The notes: generated from the letters alone by a model not told the origin. 55,304 nt of DNA from Leuconostoc falkenbergense (GCF_014634805.1 NZ_BMBS01000008.1:1-55304), one strand, 5' to 3'; positions 32,485-43,340 are shown, counted from the stretch's first letter. Program-made: numbers and translations.

Positions 32485-35400
32485 TTAATCAATGTCCGGC
32501 ACGTCACCAAGTTGCCATAATAGCACTGGTCCATCGTCATCATCATAATTGAACTTAGCCGGTGAATAATCAGTACGCCAACTATTCAGCGTTAAATACC
32601 ATCCGTGTCCATTTGTTGTTTGATTCCACAGCGTGTCTAAACGCACGCTAGATTGCCCATTATTCCATTGGGGAGCCGTGGCAACTGTTAGGCTGTCACC
32701 AGCACTTGACAAGATTGAAGTGTTGTCTTGTTCATCAACGTATGCTAGTTGTAGCCCAGTATCTGTAAAAACGCCCGTGGACTCTAATTGTGCAGTCATT
32801 TGCCATGGTTTATTGTGATTCACAGAGCCATCATCTACGGTTAAATAACCATAATTTCGACTCAAATCAAGTGGTGACACATTAAACATGCCATTTTTAC
32901 CCCGTTTTAATGGGTCAAAGCGCATCATTTCAATCGTGTCACTGATAAATGGCATTGCGGCATCTGGAGCAATATTGCGATACGTTACTGCCTCAGCCGT
33001 ATAATCATGATAAACATGAGTAATACGTGTTGATTCAATTAACTCGCCATCACGCTGCGTTTTTACCCAAAATTCAATTTCCATATTAGCCGTAATTGGT
33101 TTGTCAGGATGGTCATTATTGTACGCCGCCATATCAAAGGTCCAATTCTTACCTTCACCATTTTCAGAGTTGGCTGCTTTAGTCAATGTCACCAACGGTG
33201 CATACTGCTCCGAGCTGTCTTCGGCGTTAAGTATCACCTCGTCAGCAGCAATTGCTGTTTTAAAAGTAATGTCTGACATACCAACAATAACCATTGAAGC
33301 TAAATCATATACTGGTGGGGCATAGGTTGGCGTTTTACGCACATTAGTTTCATAAGTCTGACCACCAGCGCTCACACTGATAGCATTATTACCTATTTGG
33401 TACTTAACGTGACTTGTAGCTACCCCTTCAGGAACAGAATCATCCATACTTTTCTTACTTTCAAAAACAAAGATACCATTATTATCAGTTACCACAGTAT
33501 CATCAACTACCCCCGGTGAATTGGGTGACTACCACGTGACAGTAATGCCGTCGTTTTCATTTTCTGTTGCGAAATTAGCCATTCCACTGCACTCACTATC
33601 TGGTGTGGTAAATACAGGGACTAATTTTGATGTCGCTGATATTTGGCCACGAATGAAGTGATCAGCATCACTAACAGCGTTAGCCTGATCAGCTGCGTTG
33701 GGTATTCCCGCTCGTTTTGCTTCAGTATCGGCATCAGTTAACGGTGCATAGTCCAAAAAGTTCATTTTATGTGATGTGATTTCAAGGACATGGTGTTGTC
33801 CTCTGACCATCAAATTTTGTTCAACAGATTCGGTTGCCCCAGTTAATTGGTAATCACCATTTTTCGTTGTACCGTTATTACTCTGTGAAATTTGCTTGAT
33901 ATCGATGTTACCCCAATTACTAGCATCAGCAGGTGGGTTATTCGTCAAATAACTGCCACTGTTGAAACTGGAAATATTCTGATAAAAACTCACATTAGAA
34001 TCAGTAATATCGGCTTTGAAATTGGCATTAAACGCGCCACTAGAAGCACTACGGCAATATCCGGCCCAAGTACCAGTGTTCGAACTTGATCCTGCATCTG
34101 CTATCAAAACATATCTAGGAGAATCAATATTTAATTCAATCCCACGGCAATTACGCGTTTGGGCATAAGAAACAAAAGTTTGCCCATAGCCCGTAGCTGT
34201 TTTGAGATAAAAAGTTGCATTTTTTCTAATGTTGATTCGACCTAAATGCTTATCACCAAAAGCTTGAATAACACCTAATGCTGACCTTTGCCCAGAACCT
34301 GGAGCAGCTGTTTTGGTTCCCTGGATGGCTAATATGCCTCCAGAGTTTACATTAATATTAATGGTTTTTTCAGGCGCATTGGGACCACGACTCGACTTGA
34401 ACACAAAAGCGGCATCTTTGGCAGACATGACGAGTTGTCCTTTTATCGTGATTGCTGTAAATTCACCAGCAATCACACCTGTTTTAGCCGCCAACAGATT
34501 GGCTTCACCACAGCTATCATTTAATCGCGACAAATATACTTTTGCGCCTTGGTCAATGTCAACATCACCAGCAGAAGCATTGGTGTTATCAAAATACTCA
34601 TTACTGGGTGTTCCAATGTTGGCTAAATTTGCATAAGTACTCCAAGTTGCTGCTATAAAAGATAAATTAGCATTTTGAAGACTTCGTGAATATAAATCTA
34701 AATTGTCATGAATACCTTTATAACGAACAGTCGATTCAGCATGAATACTTAAACCGACAAGTTGTGTACCACGAGTTGTCATTGATAAATGATTCTGAAG
34801 TGTAATCCGCATGCCTGGCACAACAAAGGCCGACATAGCATTCCCAGCAAGCTGGGTCTCATTGTTGTCTAATTCACATATCACATTGGATAGTGTTAAT
34901 GTTCCGACTTCATTGCTATTACTCTCCGATGTATTACGATAAAGAATGCTGTTTTTGACATCGGATAATCTCTGAGTGTTTGGCAAACTATTATCACCAC
35001 TAGTTGATTTAAAATTAATATCGTGAATACTAATATTAGGACTAACATTACCTGTGCCATCAACTTGCAAGCCATAAACAGTGTCATTAACAAATGTTAT
35101 CGTCTTGTTAGTCGGGTATGTTGAATTGCTCGTAATCTCGATATTGTTTTGACGTGGCTGGGTCGCCGTACTTTGTGTATAATCAAAACTTTCTGTCACA
35201 ATAATTTTTTGCGTATCAGGATTGTTCCAAGCCGCTACAAAACTTTCAGAATCAGACACTTCTACAATACCCGCTGCTTTTTGCAGGGGTACTTTTTCAG
35301 AATTTGTTGACCTATGTTCTGACGCTTTTGATTTTGTTTTATTTTCCGACTCAAAAGTTACTGATGGCACCGCAGCAGCTTCTTGTGAAGTCGTTTCTGG

Positions 35401-35532
35401 TTCATCTATCGTTTCTTCAGCCCTACTTGTAGCAGCTTGTGGATTCTCGATAGTGTCTGCCCGAACAGACATCAGCGGTAGCAAACTGTTCACAATCAGT
35501 AACGTCATCAAAAATAATTGCCTAATTTTCAC
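32485..35532 (-). pseudogene. Large WxL-type beta-helix surface protein, interrupted by an in-frame amber codon
   Basis: One frame of 1,015 codons runs from ATG 35532 to 32485 with a single TAG at 33529-33531. Both halves are in the same frame (33531 to 33495 is 36 bp). The first 667 residues carry a signal peptide and a long region of short beta-strands like the pectate-lyase-like repeats in WxL loci. Ten codons after the TAG the frame continues into a 336-residue portion ending with a WxL-like LLWQLGDVPDID. The cut reads ITVTW-TAG-SPNSPG. A substitution mutation is likeliest; the N-terminal product would be secreted without its anchor. Confidence 0.85.
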
Positions 35533-35720
35533 AGCGCTCCTCCTTAGCTTCTAACCTTACTTCTATTTTACAGGGTGAATATGCCAAAAGTTCGGGGGGG
35601 TGTGAAGAAAAATCAAACAGTTTGTGAAGAAGTTGTGTCCAACGGCATCGACCCCTTTCACAAACCACGTCATCACCGCTTGGGATATGTTAAAATGATA
35701 TTTATGAAAGTGGGGATATT

Positions 35721-37076
35721 ATGACACTTAAAAATTCATTAGCCAAAGCGACAGCAAAATCAGCATATTGGCTGTTACATGATGTTTTACATCGTGGGGG
35801 TACAAGTTTGCCCGGCAAGCTCGCCGTGGCAATCGACCCAGATATTTTAAAAAGTATTCAACAAGACTTTGATTTGGTGATTGTAACTGGTACAAACGGG
35901 AAAACCCTGACAACAGCACTTATCACTCGTGTTTTAGAAGCTGGCGGTCATCAAGTGATTACCAATCCATCTGGTTCTAACATGATTCAAGGCATCACGG
36001 GCACACTGGTAACAAGTCGTGTGACATCAAACAATGGCAAGAAACCAATCGCGGTGTTAGAAGTTGATGAAGCCAATGTCGAAAAAGTCTCAAGCGCCAT
36101 CAAACCGAGAATGTTTGTATTGACTAACATTTTTCGTGATCAAATGGACCGTTATGGTGAAATTTATACGACCTACGACAAAATTGTCGCAGGTATCAGA
36201 AATGCCCCACAAGCGGTTGTTTTGTCAAACGGCGATTCACCCATTTTCACGCGTGGTGATTTTCCAAATGAGCGTCTTTACTTCGGATTTAACCACGTGT
36301 CGCCTGAAGATTATCAACCAAGTAAAGCACCCACTAACACTGATGGCATTCTGTCACCAACTGATGATTCAGTGCTACACTACGATTTCATCACTTATGC
36401 TAATTTAGGCAAATATTTCAGCGTAACCGATCAATTTGCACGACCTAACTTGCGCTATCAAGTCACCGCCGTCACCAAATTGACACCAAAATATTCTGAA
36501 TTTAGTATTGACAATACCCCTTTACGAATTGAAATTGGTGGCTTGTATAATATCTATAATGCGCTGGCTGCATTTGCCGTTGGTCGAGAATTTGAAGTGC
36601 CAGCCAATGCTATCAAAGCAGCTTTTGAATCCAATGCACAAATTTTTGGTCGCCAAGAAGCTATTAATGTTGACGGCAAGGACGTCACAATTGTCCTAAT
36701 CAAAAATCCAGTTGGCACTAACTCAGTCATTGATATGATGCTGACGGAAAACGATGATTTTTCACTATTGGCACTACTTAACGCAAACTATGCTGATGGT
36801 ATTGACACAAGTTGGATCTGGGATGCTGAGTTTGAAAAATTGCATGCATCACATTTACAAGCTATCGCAACTGGTGGTGAGCGTTACCGAGACATGCAAG
36901 TTCGTCTCAAAATGGCTGGATTTGCTGACCAAAGTGTCTACGAGGATTTGACAAAAGTTGTTGATGCTATCAAGTCACTACCGACACAAAAGGTTTACAT
37001 TGCAGCAACTTATACTGCAATGTTACAATTACGCGAACAATTGCGTAGCGCTGGTTATATTAAAGGAGGATTCTAA
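35721..37076 (+). CDS. murT: Lipid II isoglutaminyl synthase, MurT subunit (no zinc-ribbon cysteines)
   Basis: The 451-residue Mur-ligase-like protein has the P-loop VTGTNGKTLTT near 58, and a C-terminal NANYADGIDTSWIWDAEFE with the catalytic Asp region. With GatD it amidates the D-Glu of lipid II. The insert that in Staphylococcus aureus has four zinc-binding Cys is present in outline (SPTDDSVLHYDFITYANLGKY) but carries no Cys; the whole protein has none. It overlaps gatD by 1 bp (TAATG). Confidence 0.93.
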   Translation: MTLKNSLAKATAKSAYWLLHDVLHRGGTSLPGKLAVAIDPDILKSIQQDFDLVIVTGTNGKTLTTALITRVLEAGGHQVITNPSGSNMIQGITGTLVTSRVTSNNGKKPIAVLEVDEANVEKVSSAIKPRMFVLTNIFRDQMDRYGEIYTTYDKIVAGIRNAPQAVVLSNGDSPIFTRGDFPNERLYFGFNHVSPEDYQPSKAPTNTDGILSPTDDSVLHYDFITYANLGKYFSVTDQFARPNLRYQVTAVTKLTPKYSEFSIDNTPLRIEIGGLYNIYNALAAFAVGREFEVPANAIKAAFESNAQIFGRQEAINVDGKDVTIVLIKNPVGTNSVIDMMLTENDDFSLLALLNANYADGIDTSWIWDAEFEKLHASHLQAIATGGERYRDMQVRLKMAGFADQSVYEDLTKVVDAIKSLPTQKVYIAATYTAMLQLREQLRSAGYIKGGF

Positions 37077-37807
37077 TGGCTGATTATACGATTGCCGTAG
37101 CCCATCTTTATGGCGACTTAATGAATACCTACGGCGACTATGGCAACATTATCGCATTGACCTATTACGCCAAACAAATTGGTGTCGATGTTGATTATCA
37201 ATTGGTGTCATTAGGGGATGATTTTGACGCTGATCAATATGATTTTGTTCTCTTCGGTGGTGGACAAGATTACGAAGAAACCATTGTTGCTCATGATTTA
37301 CAAGACAAAGCAACTGAAGTGAAGCAATACATTGAAAATGACGGACCGTTATTGGCCGTTTGTGGTGGTTTCCAATTACTAGGTCACTATATGATGATGG
37401 CTGACGGTACAAAAGTCGACGGTATTGGTGTCATGGATCACTACACAACCAATATGCACGATCCAAAACTAACCGTACGCAATAATGAGCGTTTAACAGG
37501 TAATATTGTCATTAAAAATAACGAAACCGGCGAAGAATATCATGGCTTCGAAAACCACCAAGGCCGCACCTTCTTAGGTGAAAGTGAACGCGCTTTAGGG
37601 ACAATTGTCTCTGGTAATGGTAATAATGGTATGGATCAAACAGAAGGTGTGATTTATCGTAACGTTTACGGTTCCTACTTCCACGGGCCAATTTTTACCC
37701 GTAATGGCAACTTGGCAAAACGTGTTTTAACCACTGCGTTAACGCGTAAATATCCAAGCATTGATTGGCAATCAAAACTCAATGCGATTCCAACCGAAAC
37801 ATTTTAA
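37076..37807 (+). CDS. gatD: Lipid II isoglutaminyl synthase, glutaminase subunit GatD
   Basis: The 243-residue class I glutamine amidotransferase has the nucleophile Cys in LAVCGGFQLLG near 95 and the catalytic His in YGSYFHGPIF near 190. It releases ammonia from glutamine for MurT. AGGAGG precedes the overlapping ATG. Confidence 0.95.
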   Translation: MADYTIAVAHLYGDLMNTYGDYGNIIALTYYAKQIGVDVDYQLVSLGDDFDADQYDFVLFGGGQDYEETIVAHDLQDKATEVKQYIENDGPLLAVCGGFQLLGHYMMMADGTKVDGIGVMDHYTTNMHDPKLTVRNNERLTGNIVIKNNETGEEYHGFENHQGRTFLGESERALGTIVSGNGNNGMDQTEGVIYRNVYGSYFHGPIFTRNGNLAKRVLTTALTRKYPSIDWQSKLNAIPTETF

Positions 37808-37854
37808 AGCACACAAAAAGCGGCAATCATTGATTACCGCTTTTTGTGTGCTTT
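37806..37854. terminator. Bidirectional terminator between gatD and the PAP2 gene
   Basis: An 18-bp perfect repeat (AAAGCACACAAAAAGCGG and its complement at 37837-37854), extended by AATCA/TGATT, serves the two convergent genes. Confidence 0.9.
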
Positions 37855-37861
37855 AAACTTG

Positions 37862-38842
37862 TTATTTTGTCGGTTCAACAAAGTGTGCAGCTAACAAGCG
37901 ACTTGCCATGAAAATAATCAAGCCAACAATGATACTTGAAACTGTTACATCGCTCAACCAGTGGGCGCCAATGCGCACACGGCTCATTGCGGTCAAAATC
38001 CCCATCGCAATCCCAAATATCGTCATTTTCTTTTGGGCACTAATGTTACCACGAGGAACAAAGAAAACCAAATATAAGAACAACCACCCAGACATGGTGT
38101 GACCTGAAGGAAATGAGTTATGACCGTTGATGCCGTTTAAATGATACCATGGGGTAAATTCACTCATTGTATTGCCAGCAACTGTCGTCATTTCATAAGG
38201 TCGAAAGCGCCCCCATAATGACTTCATTTCACCAATCGTGGTTTGCGCGATGAAAACAACAGCGATACCGACCAAAGCTGCTGTTATCAAATAGCGTATG
38301 TCTGCATCACTCTTACTTTGTAACCAGTTATAAAATAATACTGAGAGCACAGCTGTTAAGATGACTGCGAGGCCCCAGCGCAAAACTTCAGGATAATTCT
38401 TTACCGCAGCGGTGTTGTTTGCAACGCCCATTGGAATACCCTTAGACAAATTATTCAGCATTGAATAGGTATAACTCAACATATCTTGCAAAATAGCTAA
38501 CATTTGATTAAACGCAAATGCTAGTGCACCAATTGTCATCACATAACGCAAAACGTCATCTTGTATGCGTCGCCAGATGGTCCACGCAATAATTTCAAAT
38601 GCAGCAAACAAAACAATATTTGCCCCTTGATCGGCATAGTTTTGGAAAATATTACCAAAAACTGAATTTTGGTTCATAACTAAATTAGTGACATTTTTAT
38701 CAAAAAAAGTCGCTACCAAAAGGCTTACCACCCCGAGACCCAATAAAACTGTGAATACTTTGTTCTCACTTGACGTCGTTTGAAAATCCGTATCTGTCGC
38801 GTCAAATGCCTTAATGTTGGCATCATTGCCTGTTAATTGCAT
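37862..38842 (-). CDS. PAP2-family membrane phosphatase
   Basis: The 326-residue protein has several membrane segments and the PAP2 motifs: KSLWGRFRP near 202-210, PSGH near 243-246 and SRVRIGAHWLSDV near 285-297. Members dephosphorylate undecaprenyl pyrophosphate or lipid phosphates on the outer face. The N-terminal 40 residues are soluble. The exact lipid is unknown. Confidence 0.9.
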   Translation of the reverse strand: MQLTGNDANIKAFDATDTDFQTTSSENKVFTVLLGLGVVSLLVATFFDKNVTNLVMNQNSVFGNIFQNYADQGANIVLFAAFEIIAWTIWRRIQDDVLRYVMTIGALAFAFNQMLAILQDMLSYTYSMLNNLSKGIPMGVANNTAAVKNYPEVLRWGLAVILTAVLSVLFYNWLQSKSDADIRYLITAALVGIAVVFIAQTTIGEMKSLWGRFRPYEMTTVAGNTMSEFTPWYHLNGINGHNSFPSGHTMSGWLFLYLVFFVPRGNISAQKKMTIFGIAMGILTAMSRVRIGAHWLSDVTVSSIIVGLIIFMASRLLAAHFVEPTK

Positions 38843-38932
38843 AGCTCAATCTCCTCATATCTGATAATTTCAGTATAAAGGGTTGATGTTATATTTTCGT
38901 CAATATCGTGTAAATATCCACTTGGTGCAAGA

Positions 38933-40345
38933 TTAATTGGCTGTTTGTTGGTCTGGAATTGTAACTGTGATTGTTGTACCAACTTTTGGCGTCGAATCGA
39001 TCGCAATATCACCATCATGCAATGTAATAATTTGTTTCACAATAGCCATACCGATGCCTGACTCGCCTTTAGTTGACATACGTGATGGATCTACTTTGTA
39101 ATAACGTTCAAAAACGTTATCAACTTGTTCAGCTGTCATGCCAATCCCTGTATCTGCCACCTTAAAAATTGTCGCATTATGTTGGCGCCCCACTGAAACT
39201 TTAATCTGTCCTTTTTGTGTAAATTGAATGGCATTATTAATCAAATTAAATAATACCTGTGTGAGTCGATCCTGATCTCCAAAAACCGTGGCTTGTTGGT
39301 CACCCGAAACTGCAATAGTTGTCTCTTCATGTGCTGCCTTACTGGCTAATTGGTTACTTAAATCACTAATCATTTTATAAGCATCAATTTTTTGTTTCCG
39401 TAATACAATTTTATTAGCCCTTAACTTTTCATAATCAAGATTTTCTTCCACTAAACGAATGAGACGTTGGGTTTCTTTTTGCATCAGTGCGTAAGCGCGT
39501 GACTTCTCCTCTTCTAGAAAAACATCATAAGCTAGTCCTTCTAACAGACCAGACATAGTGGTTAGCGGTGTCCGCATTTCATGTGAGGCATTAGCCATAA
39601 ACTGCTTGCGTCGTTCCTCTTGCTCAATAATTTCATCACTTTGGGCACGCAATGCTAATGATAAATTATTGATATCCCTAGCTAAATGTCCGAGTTCGTC
39701 TTTACCAGTTCGTGTTAGCTTTAGTTCATAGTTACCTTCAGTCATTTGCTCTGTTGCTTGTTGCATATCAGTAATCACGTGTGACCATCGCCATGAAATA
39801 ACGGCTGCTAATGACATCGCTAGCGTTCCACCTATCACCATAGCGGCAACCATTTCTTCTAACAACATGGTTGATTGCGCACTGCGTCCTACAATTTGAC
39901 GTGAAACACGGACAACGCCAAGCTTTTCCCCGCCATACATCCAGCCACGATACACTGATAACTGTTCACCCGTGCGTGTTCGCTTAATCCGCGCGTCACC
40001 AGAAAAAGTTTCCTGCCAAAGTGTTTCACTAATCTTTTTGGGCCCAGTACTACCATACACACGTTTGTGGGTTTTATTATCATAAATTGATACTTCAACA
40101 CCTTGGTCAGACATGACTTTTCTAGCGGTTTTAAATGCACTGGGATCAACGTTTAATTTTTTTTCATTATCCTCTTCAGTATCAACGACCAACGAAAAAA
40201 AAGTCGTCGCATAATTATTAAGATTACTGTATGTTTGCTCATAAACAGAGTGAAACATAAACTGCGCAAATAAAAAACCAACAATGACAATCATCGTCAT
40301 AAGTATGGCGAGAAAAGCAAGCATTTGTTGGTGCATAATTTTCAT
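38933..40345 (-). CDS. Sensor histidine kinase
   Basis: The 470-residue protein has two membrane segments (about 8-32 and 165-188) flanking an extracellular sensor, a HAMP domain, the phospho-acceptor box ANASHEMRTPL near 251-261 and the ATPase boxes NLINNAIQFT, ADTGIGM and GESGIGMAIV. The 4-bp overlap with the upstream regulator gene indicates a pair. Stimulus unknown. Confidence 0.95.
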   Translation of the reverse strand: MKIMHQQMLAFLAILMTMIVIVGFLFAQFMFHSVYEQTYSNLNNYATTFFSLVVDTEEDNEKKLNVDPSAFKTARKVMSDQGVEVSIYDNKTHKRVYGSTGPKKISETLWQETFSGDARIKRTRTGEQLSVYRGWMYGGEKLGVVRVSRQIVGRSAQSTMLLEEMVAAMVIGGTLAMSLAAVISWRWSHVITDMQQATEQMTEGNYELKLTRTGKDELGHLARDINNLSLALRAQSDEIIEQEERRKQFMANASHEMRTPLTTMSGLLEGLAYDVFLEEEKSRAYALMQKETQRLIRLVEENLDYEKLRANKIVLRKQKIDAYKMISDLSNQLASKAAHEETTIAVSGDQQATVFGDQDRLTQVLFNLINNAIQFTQKGQIKVSVGRQHNATIFKVADTGIGMTAEQVDNVFERYYKVDPSRMSTKGESGIGMAIVKQIITLHDGDIAIDSTPKVGTTITVTIPDQQTAN

Positions 40346-41058
40346 TCTGGTTCAACTCCTGAGTCATCGAACTTATAGCCGACTCCCCAAACGGTCTGAA
40401 TGACTTGAGGACCGGCCTTTTCAATTTTTTGGCGTAACTTTTTCACATGGGCATCGACGGTACGTTCATCCCCAAAGTATTCATAATCCCAAACCATTTG
40501 CAACAGTTGAGATCTCGAAAACACTTGTCGTGGCTTAAGAGCCAATGTTTTGAGCAATTCAAATTCTTTGGGGGTCAACGCATTAACTGGCTTACCATCC
40601 AAGAATGCCTCACGTGTATTCGAATTAAGTTGGAAATGTTCTGTCGTCACATCAAATTTTTCGTGAGATGGTTGTGTATTGATAGCAGCCTTTTCCCCAC
40701 GACGAGCAATAGCCTTAATACGGGCAATTAATGTAATCGGACTAAATGGTTTGGTCACATAATCATCTGCGCCCATTTCAAGTCCCAACACCTGATCTGA
40801 TTCACTATCTCTGGCAGTCAGCATGATTAATGGTACGTTGTCGTTCATTTCACGTATTTTTGAAGCCACCTGCATGCCACCCAATCCCGGCAAATTGAGG
40901 TCCAATGTAATTAAATCAAATGCGAAGGGATCTTCAGCAAATAAGGCAACCGCTTGATTACCATCATAGCTGTACGTTGCTTGCCATCCTTCCTTTTTGA
41001 AAAACATGCTCATCATCTCGGATACAGATTTATTGTCTTCAATCATTAATATTTTCAT
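40342..41058 (-). CDS. OmpR-family response regulator
   Basis: The 238-residue protein has a receiver domain (phospho-Asp in LITLDLNLPG near 53, Lys in DDYVTKPF near 105) and a winged-helix DNA-binding domain ending with AHVKKLRQKIEKAGPQVIQTVWGVGYKF. It is encoded just upstream of its kinase. Confidence 0.95.
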   Translation of the reverse strand: MKILMIEDNKSVSEMMSMFFKKEGWQATYSYDGNQAVALFAEDPFAFDLITLDLNLPGLGGMQVASKIREMNDNVPLIMLTARDSESDQVLGLEMGADDYVTKPFSPITLIARIKAIARRGEKAAINTQPSHEKFDVTTEHFQLNSNTREAFLDGKPVNALTPKEFELLKTLALKPRQVFSRSQLLQMVWDYEYFGDERTVDAHVKKLRQKIEKAGPQVIQTVWGVGYKFDDSGVEPE

Positions 41059-41156
41059 CGAAATTATCCTTAATTATTATCTTATATCTAAGATTATACG
41101 TCATGATACCATTTTATGCACGTACATTCACACATGAACACCTATTTTTGTAATAA

Positions 41157-41315
41157 TTATGATTTTTTTTGGTCAGTTTCTTCATGCTTTTGTGTTTTCA
41201 CTTTTTTAACTTCACGATGATACCATCGCATAATCATGACTAAACCAACGGTTGAGATGGTCATTGCAATGACAACCCAAATAAAAAAGAGTGTCCACTT
41301 TGTTTCCATTGACAT
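41157..41315 (-). CDS. Small membrane protein (52 aa), short gene
   Basis: The ATG at 41313-41315 follows a strong GGAGG. The peptide has one membrane span (residues about 7-29, LFFIWVVIAMTISTVGLVMI) and a basic then acidic tail (WYHREVKKVKTQKHEETDQKKS). It lies between the KimA-like and response-regulator genes. Single-span peptides near kinases or transporters often modulate them; that is inference. Confidence 0.65.
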   Translation of the reverse strand: MSMETKWTLFFIWVVIAMTISTVGLVMIMRWYHREVKKVKTQKHEETDQKKS

Positions 41316-41373
41316 GTTTACTGCCTCCTATTAATGGTAAAAATTGTGTCTAAATTGCACATTTATGTACGTG

Positions 41374-41401
41374 ATGTATCAGTGTATAGACACTGATACA
41401 T
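41374..41401 (-). terminator. Hairpin after the KimA-like gene
   Basis: ATGTATCAGTG (41374-41384) pairs with CACTGATACAT (41391-41401). There is no clear T-run, so termination is uncertain. Confidence 0.5.
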
Positions 41402-41407
41402 GTCACA

Positions 41408-43252
41408 TTACTCAGTTAAATGATAATAATATGTTGAAACAGAAATATCATCTCGTGAAGCAAATGCTGTGCGTAAACGCAGAGAATTTTGGTTATGCAA
41501 AACGTTTTGCCAAGGTTTCTTAGGCACAAATTGTGGCACCAAAACAGTGACTGAATGATTGCGCTTTTTGGCTTGCTTTGCCACTGCATCAACGAAGCTC
41601 AACGCCGGTTTGACGATGGAACGATATGACGAATGAATATCAACATATCTTACATCTGGAAAGTCCAGCTTAAATTGCGTTGAAGTTTCTAACTCTTTTT
41701 TAGGATTAACATCAAAACTGACGTGCATGGCAACAACATAATCGCCAATTGACTGTGCATAATCAATCGCCTCAGTCGTCACCTTAGTGATGTTTGAAAC
41801 CAATACAATTACAGTTGCGCCATCGTAATGATGGCGAACGGCATTATCATTTTTGGCATACTGTAACCGGAGCTGTTTGCCAATACTCAAATAATGATGT
41901 TTTATTTTGAGAAAAGTAAACATCACCAACGGCATAATCAGCAAGTATGGCCAAACATGCTCAATTCTAGTTGCAAACAATGTTATCACCAAAACAGCCG
42001 AAATAAAAGCACCAACGAAGTTAATGACTGCTTTCAAAACCCAACTTTTAGGTTTTTTATGCCACCAGTGAATAATCATGCCTGATTGTGACAACGTAAA
42101 CGGCACAAAGACACCAACAGCATATAGTGGAATCAAGGCATCTGTCGAACCATGAAAAATAAGCAATAAGATGATTGCCCCAAAAGACAACGACAAAATA
42201 CCATTTGAATATCCCAAACGATCACCTTTATCCATATAAAGATGTGGCAAATATTTATCACGTGCCAAGTTCAACGCCAACATTGGGAAAGCTGAAAATC
42301 CAGTATTAGCCGCAACAGCTAAAATCATCGCTGTTGCTAACTGAACAATATAGAAGCCGATATTTTGTCCGCCAAAAGTCGTCATTGCAATCTGTGACAA
42401 CACCGTTGAATGTGCATTAGGGCGAATGCCGTACCAATAACTTAGAAAAGTAATACCACCAAAGAATGCCGCCAGAATCAATGCCATTAAGGCTAATGTT
42501 GACGCCGCGTGCTTCTCTTTTGGCGCCTTAAAATTAGGCACAGCATTGGAAATTGCTTCAACTCCGGTTAAAGAAGATGAACCGCTTGAAAAAGCGCGCA
42601 TGAACAAGACAAATGATAAACCACTAAAGCTAGTCCCAATTTTAGCAGCAGCATGATAAGGCAACTGACCAGTAGCTGCTTGAAAAACACCCCAAGCAAT
42701 CATAATCGCCAAAACCGTTATAAAAAAATAGACTGGAATCATTAAGAAATTAGCACTCTCGCGAAGACCTCGCAGATTCATACCAGTTAAAAGTAAGACA
42801 ACGATAATCGACAATGGCACCGTAAATGGTAAAATCGCTGGCACGGCAGCCGTAATCGCATCTGCTGCCGCCGAAGCTGAAACGGCCACCGTTAGCATAT
42901 AGTCAACTAACAGTGAACCACCAGCTACTAAACCTGCTTTGGACCCCCAATTTTCACTCGCAACGGCATACGCACCGCCACCCGATGGGTAAGCGTGAAT
43001 GATTTGACGATAACTCATCACAATAGCCGCTAACAAGACCAAAACAAGTAATGCGATTGGCACCTGAAGCCACAATGCAACTGCGCCCGCAGCCAATAAG
43101 GCTGTTGTAATTGACTCTGTTCCATAGGCAACTGATGATAAAGCATCTGATGAAAGTAATGCCAAGGCTTTGGTCTTGGACAAAGATTGTCCACCCTCGT
43201 CCAACGTTTTCAATGGCTTGCCAATCAAGATGCGTTTGATATTTTGAAACAT
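41408..43252 (-). CDS. kimA: KimA-like potassium importer (APC superfamily)
   Basis: The start is set at ATG 43250-43252 (MFQNIKRILIGKPL); the longer reading begins with TTG. The 614-residue protein matches Bacillus subtilis KimA in length and in the N-terminal RILIGKPLK, ALLSSDALSSVAYGTE and SYRQIIHAYPSGGGAY motifs. It has twelve membrane segments and a C-terminal cytoplasmic universal-stress-like domain (from about 455). KimA is a K+/H+ symporter controlled by c-di-AMP. No ydaO riboswitch fits in the short upstream gap. Confidence 0.85.
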   Translation of the reverse strand: MFQNIKRILIGKPLKTLDEGGQSLSKTKALALLSSDALSSVAYGTESITTALLAAGAVALWLQVPIALLVLVLLAAIVMSYRQIIHAYPSGGGAYAVASENWGSKAGLVAGGSLLVDYMLTVAVSASAAADAITAAVPAILPFTVPLSIIVVLLLTGMNLRGLRESANFLMIPVYFFITVLAIMIAWGVFQAATGQLPYHAAAKIGTSFSGLSFVLFMRAFSSGSSSLTGVEAISNAVPNFKAPKEKHAASTLALMALILAAFFGGITFLSYWYGIRPNAHSTVLSQIAMTTFGGQNIGFYIVQLATAMILAVAANTGFSAFPMLALNLARDKYLPHLYMDKGDRLGYSNGILSLSFGAIILLLIFHGSTDALIPLYAVGVFVPFTLSQSGMIIHWWHKKPKSWVLKAVINFVGAFISAVLVITLFATRIEHVWPYLLIMPLVMFTFLKIKHHYLSIGKQLRLQYAKNDNAVRHHYDGATVIVLVSNITKVTTEAIDYAQSIGDYVVAMHVSFDVNPKKELETSTQFKLDFPDVRYVDIHSSYRSIVKPALSFVDAVAKQAKKRNHSVTVLVPQFVPKKPWQNVLHNQNSLRLRTAFASRDDISVSTYYYHLTE

Positions 43253-43312
43253 ATCATAATCTCTCAATACATTTATTTATTACTCAACATATTCTACGCT
43301 ATTTTTATATAT

Positions 43313-43340
43313 TAAAAAAGCCGTCAATATGACGACTTTG
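43313..43340 (-). terminator. Terminator of the EIIC-like gene
   Basis: AGTCGTCA-TAT-TGACGGCT followed by TTTTTT on the minus strand. Confidence 0.75.
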
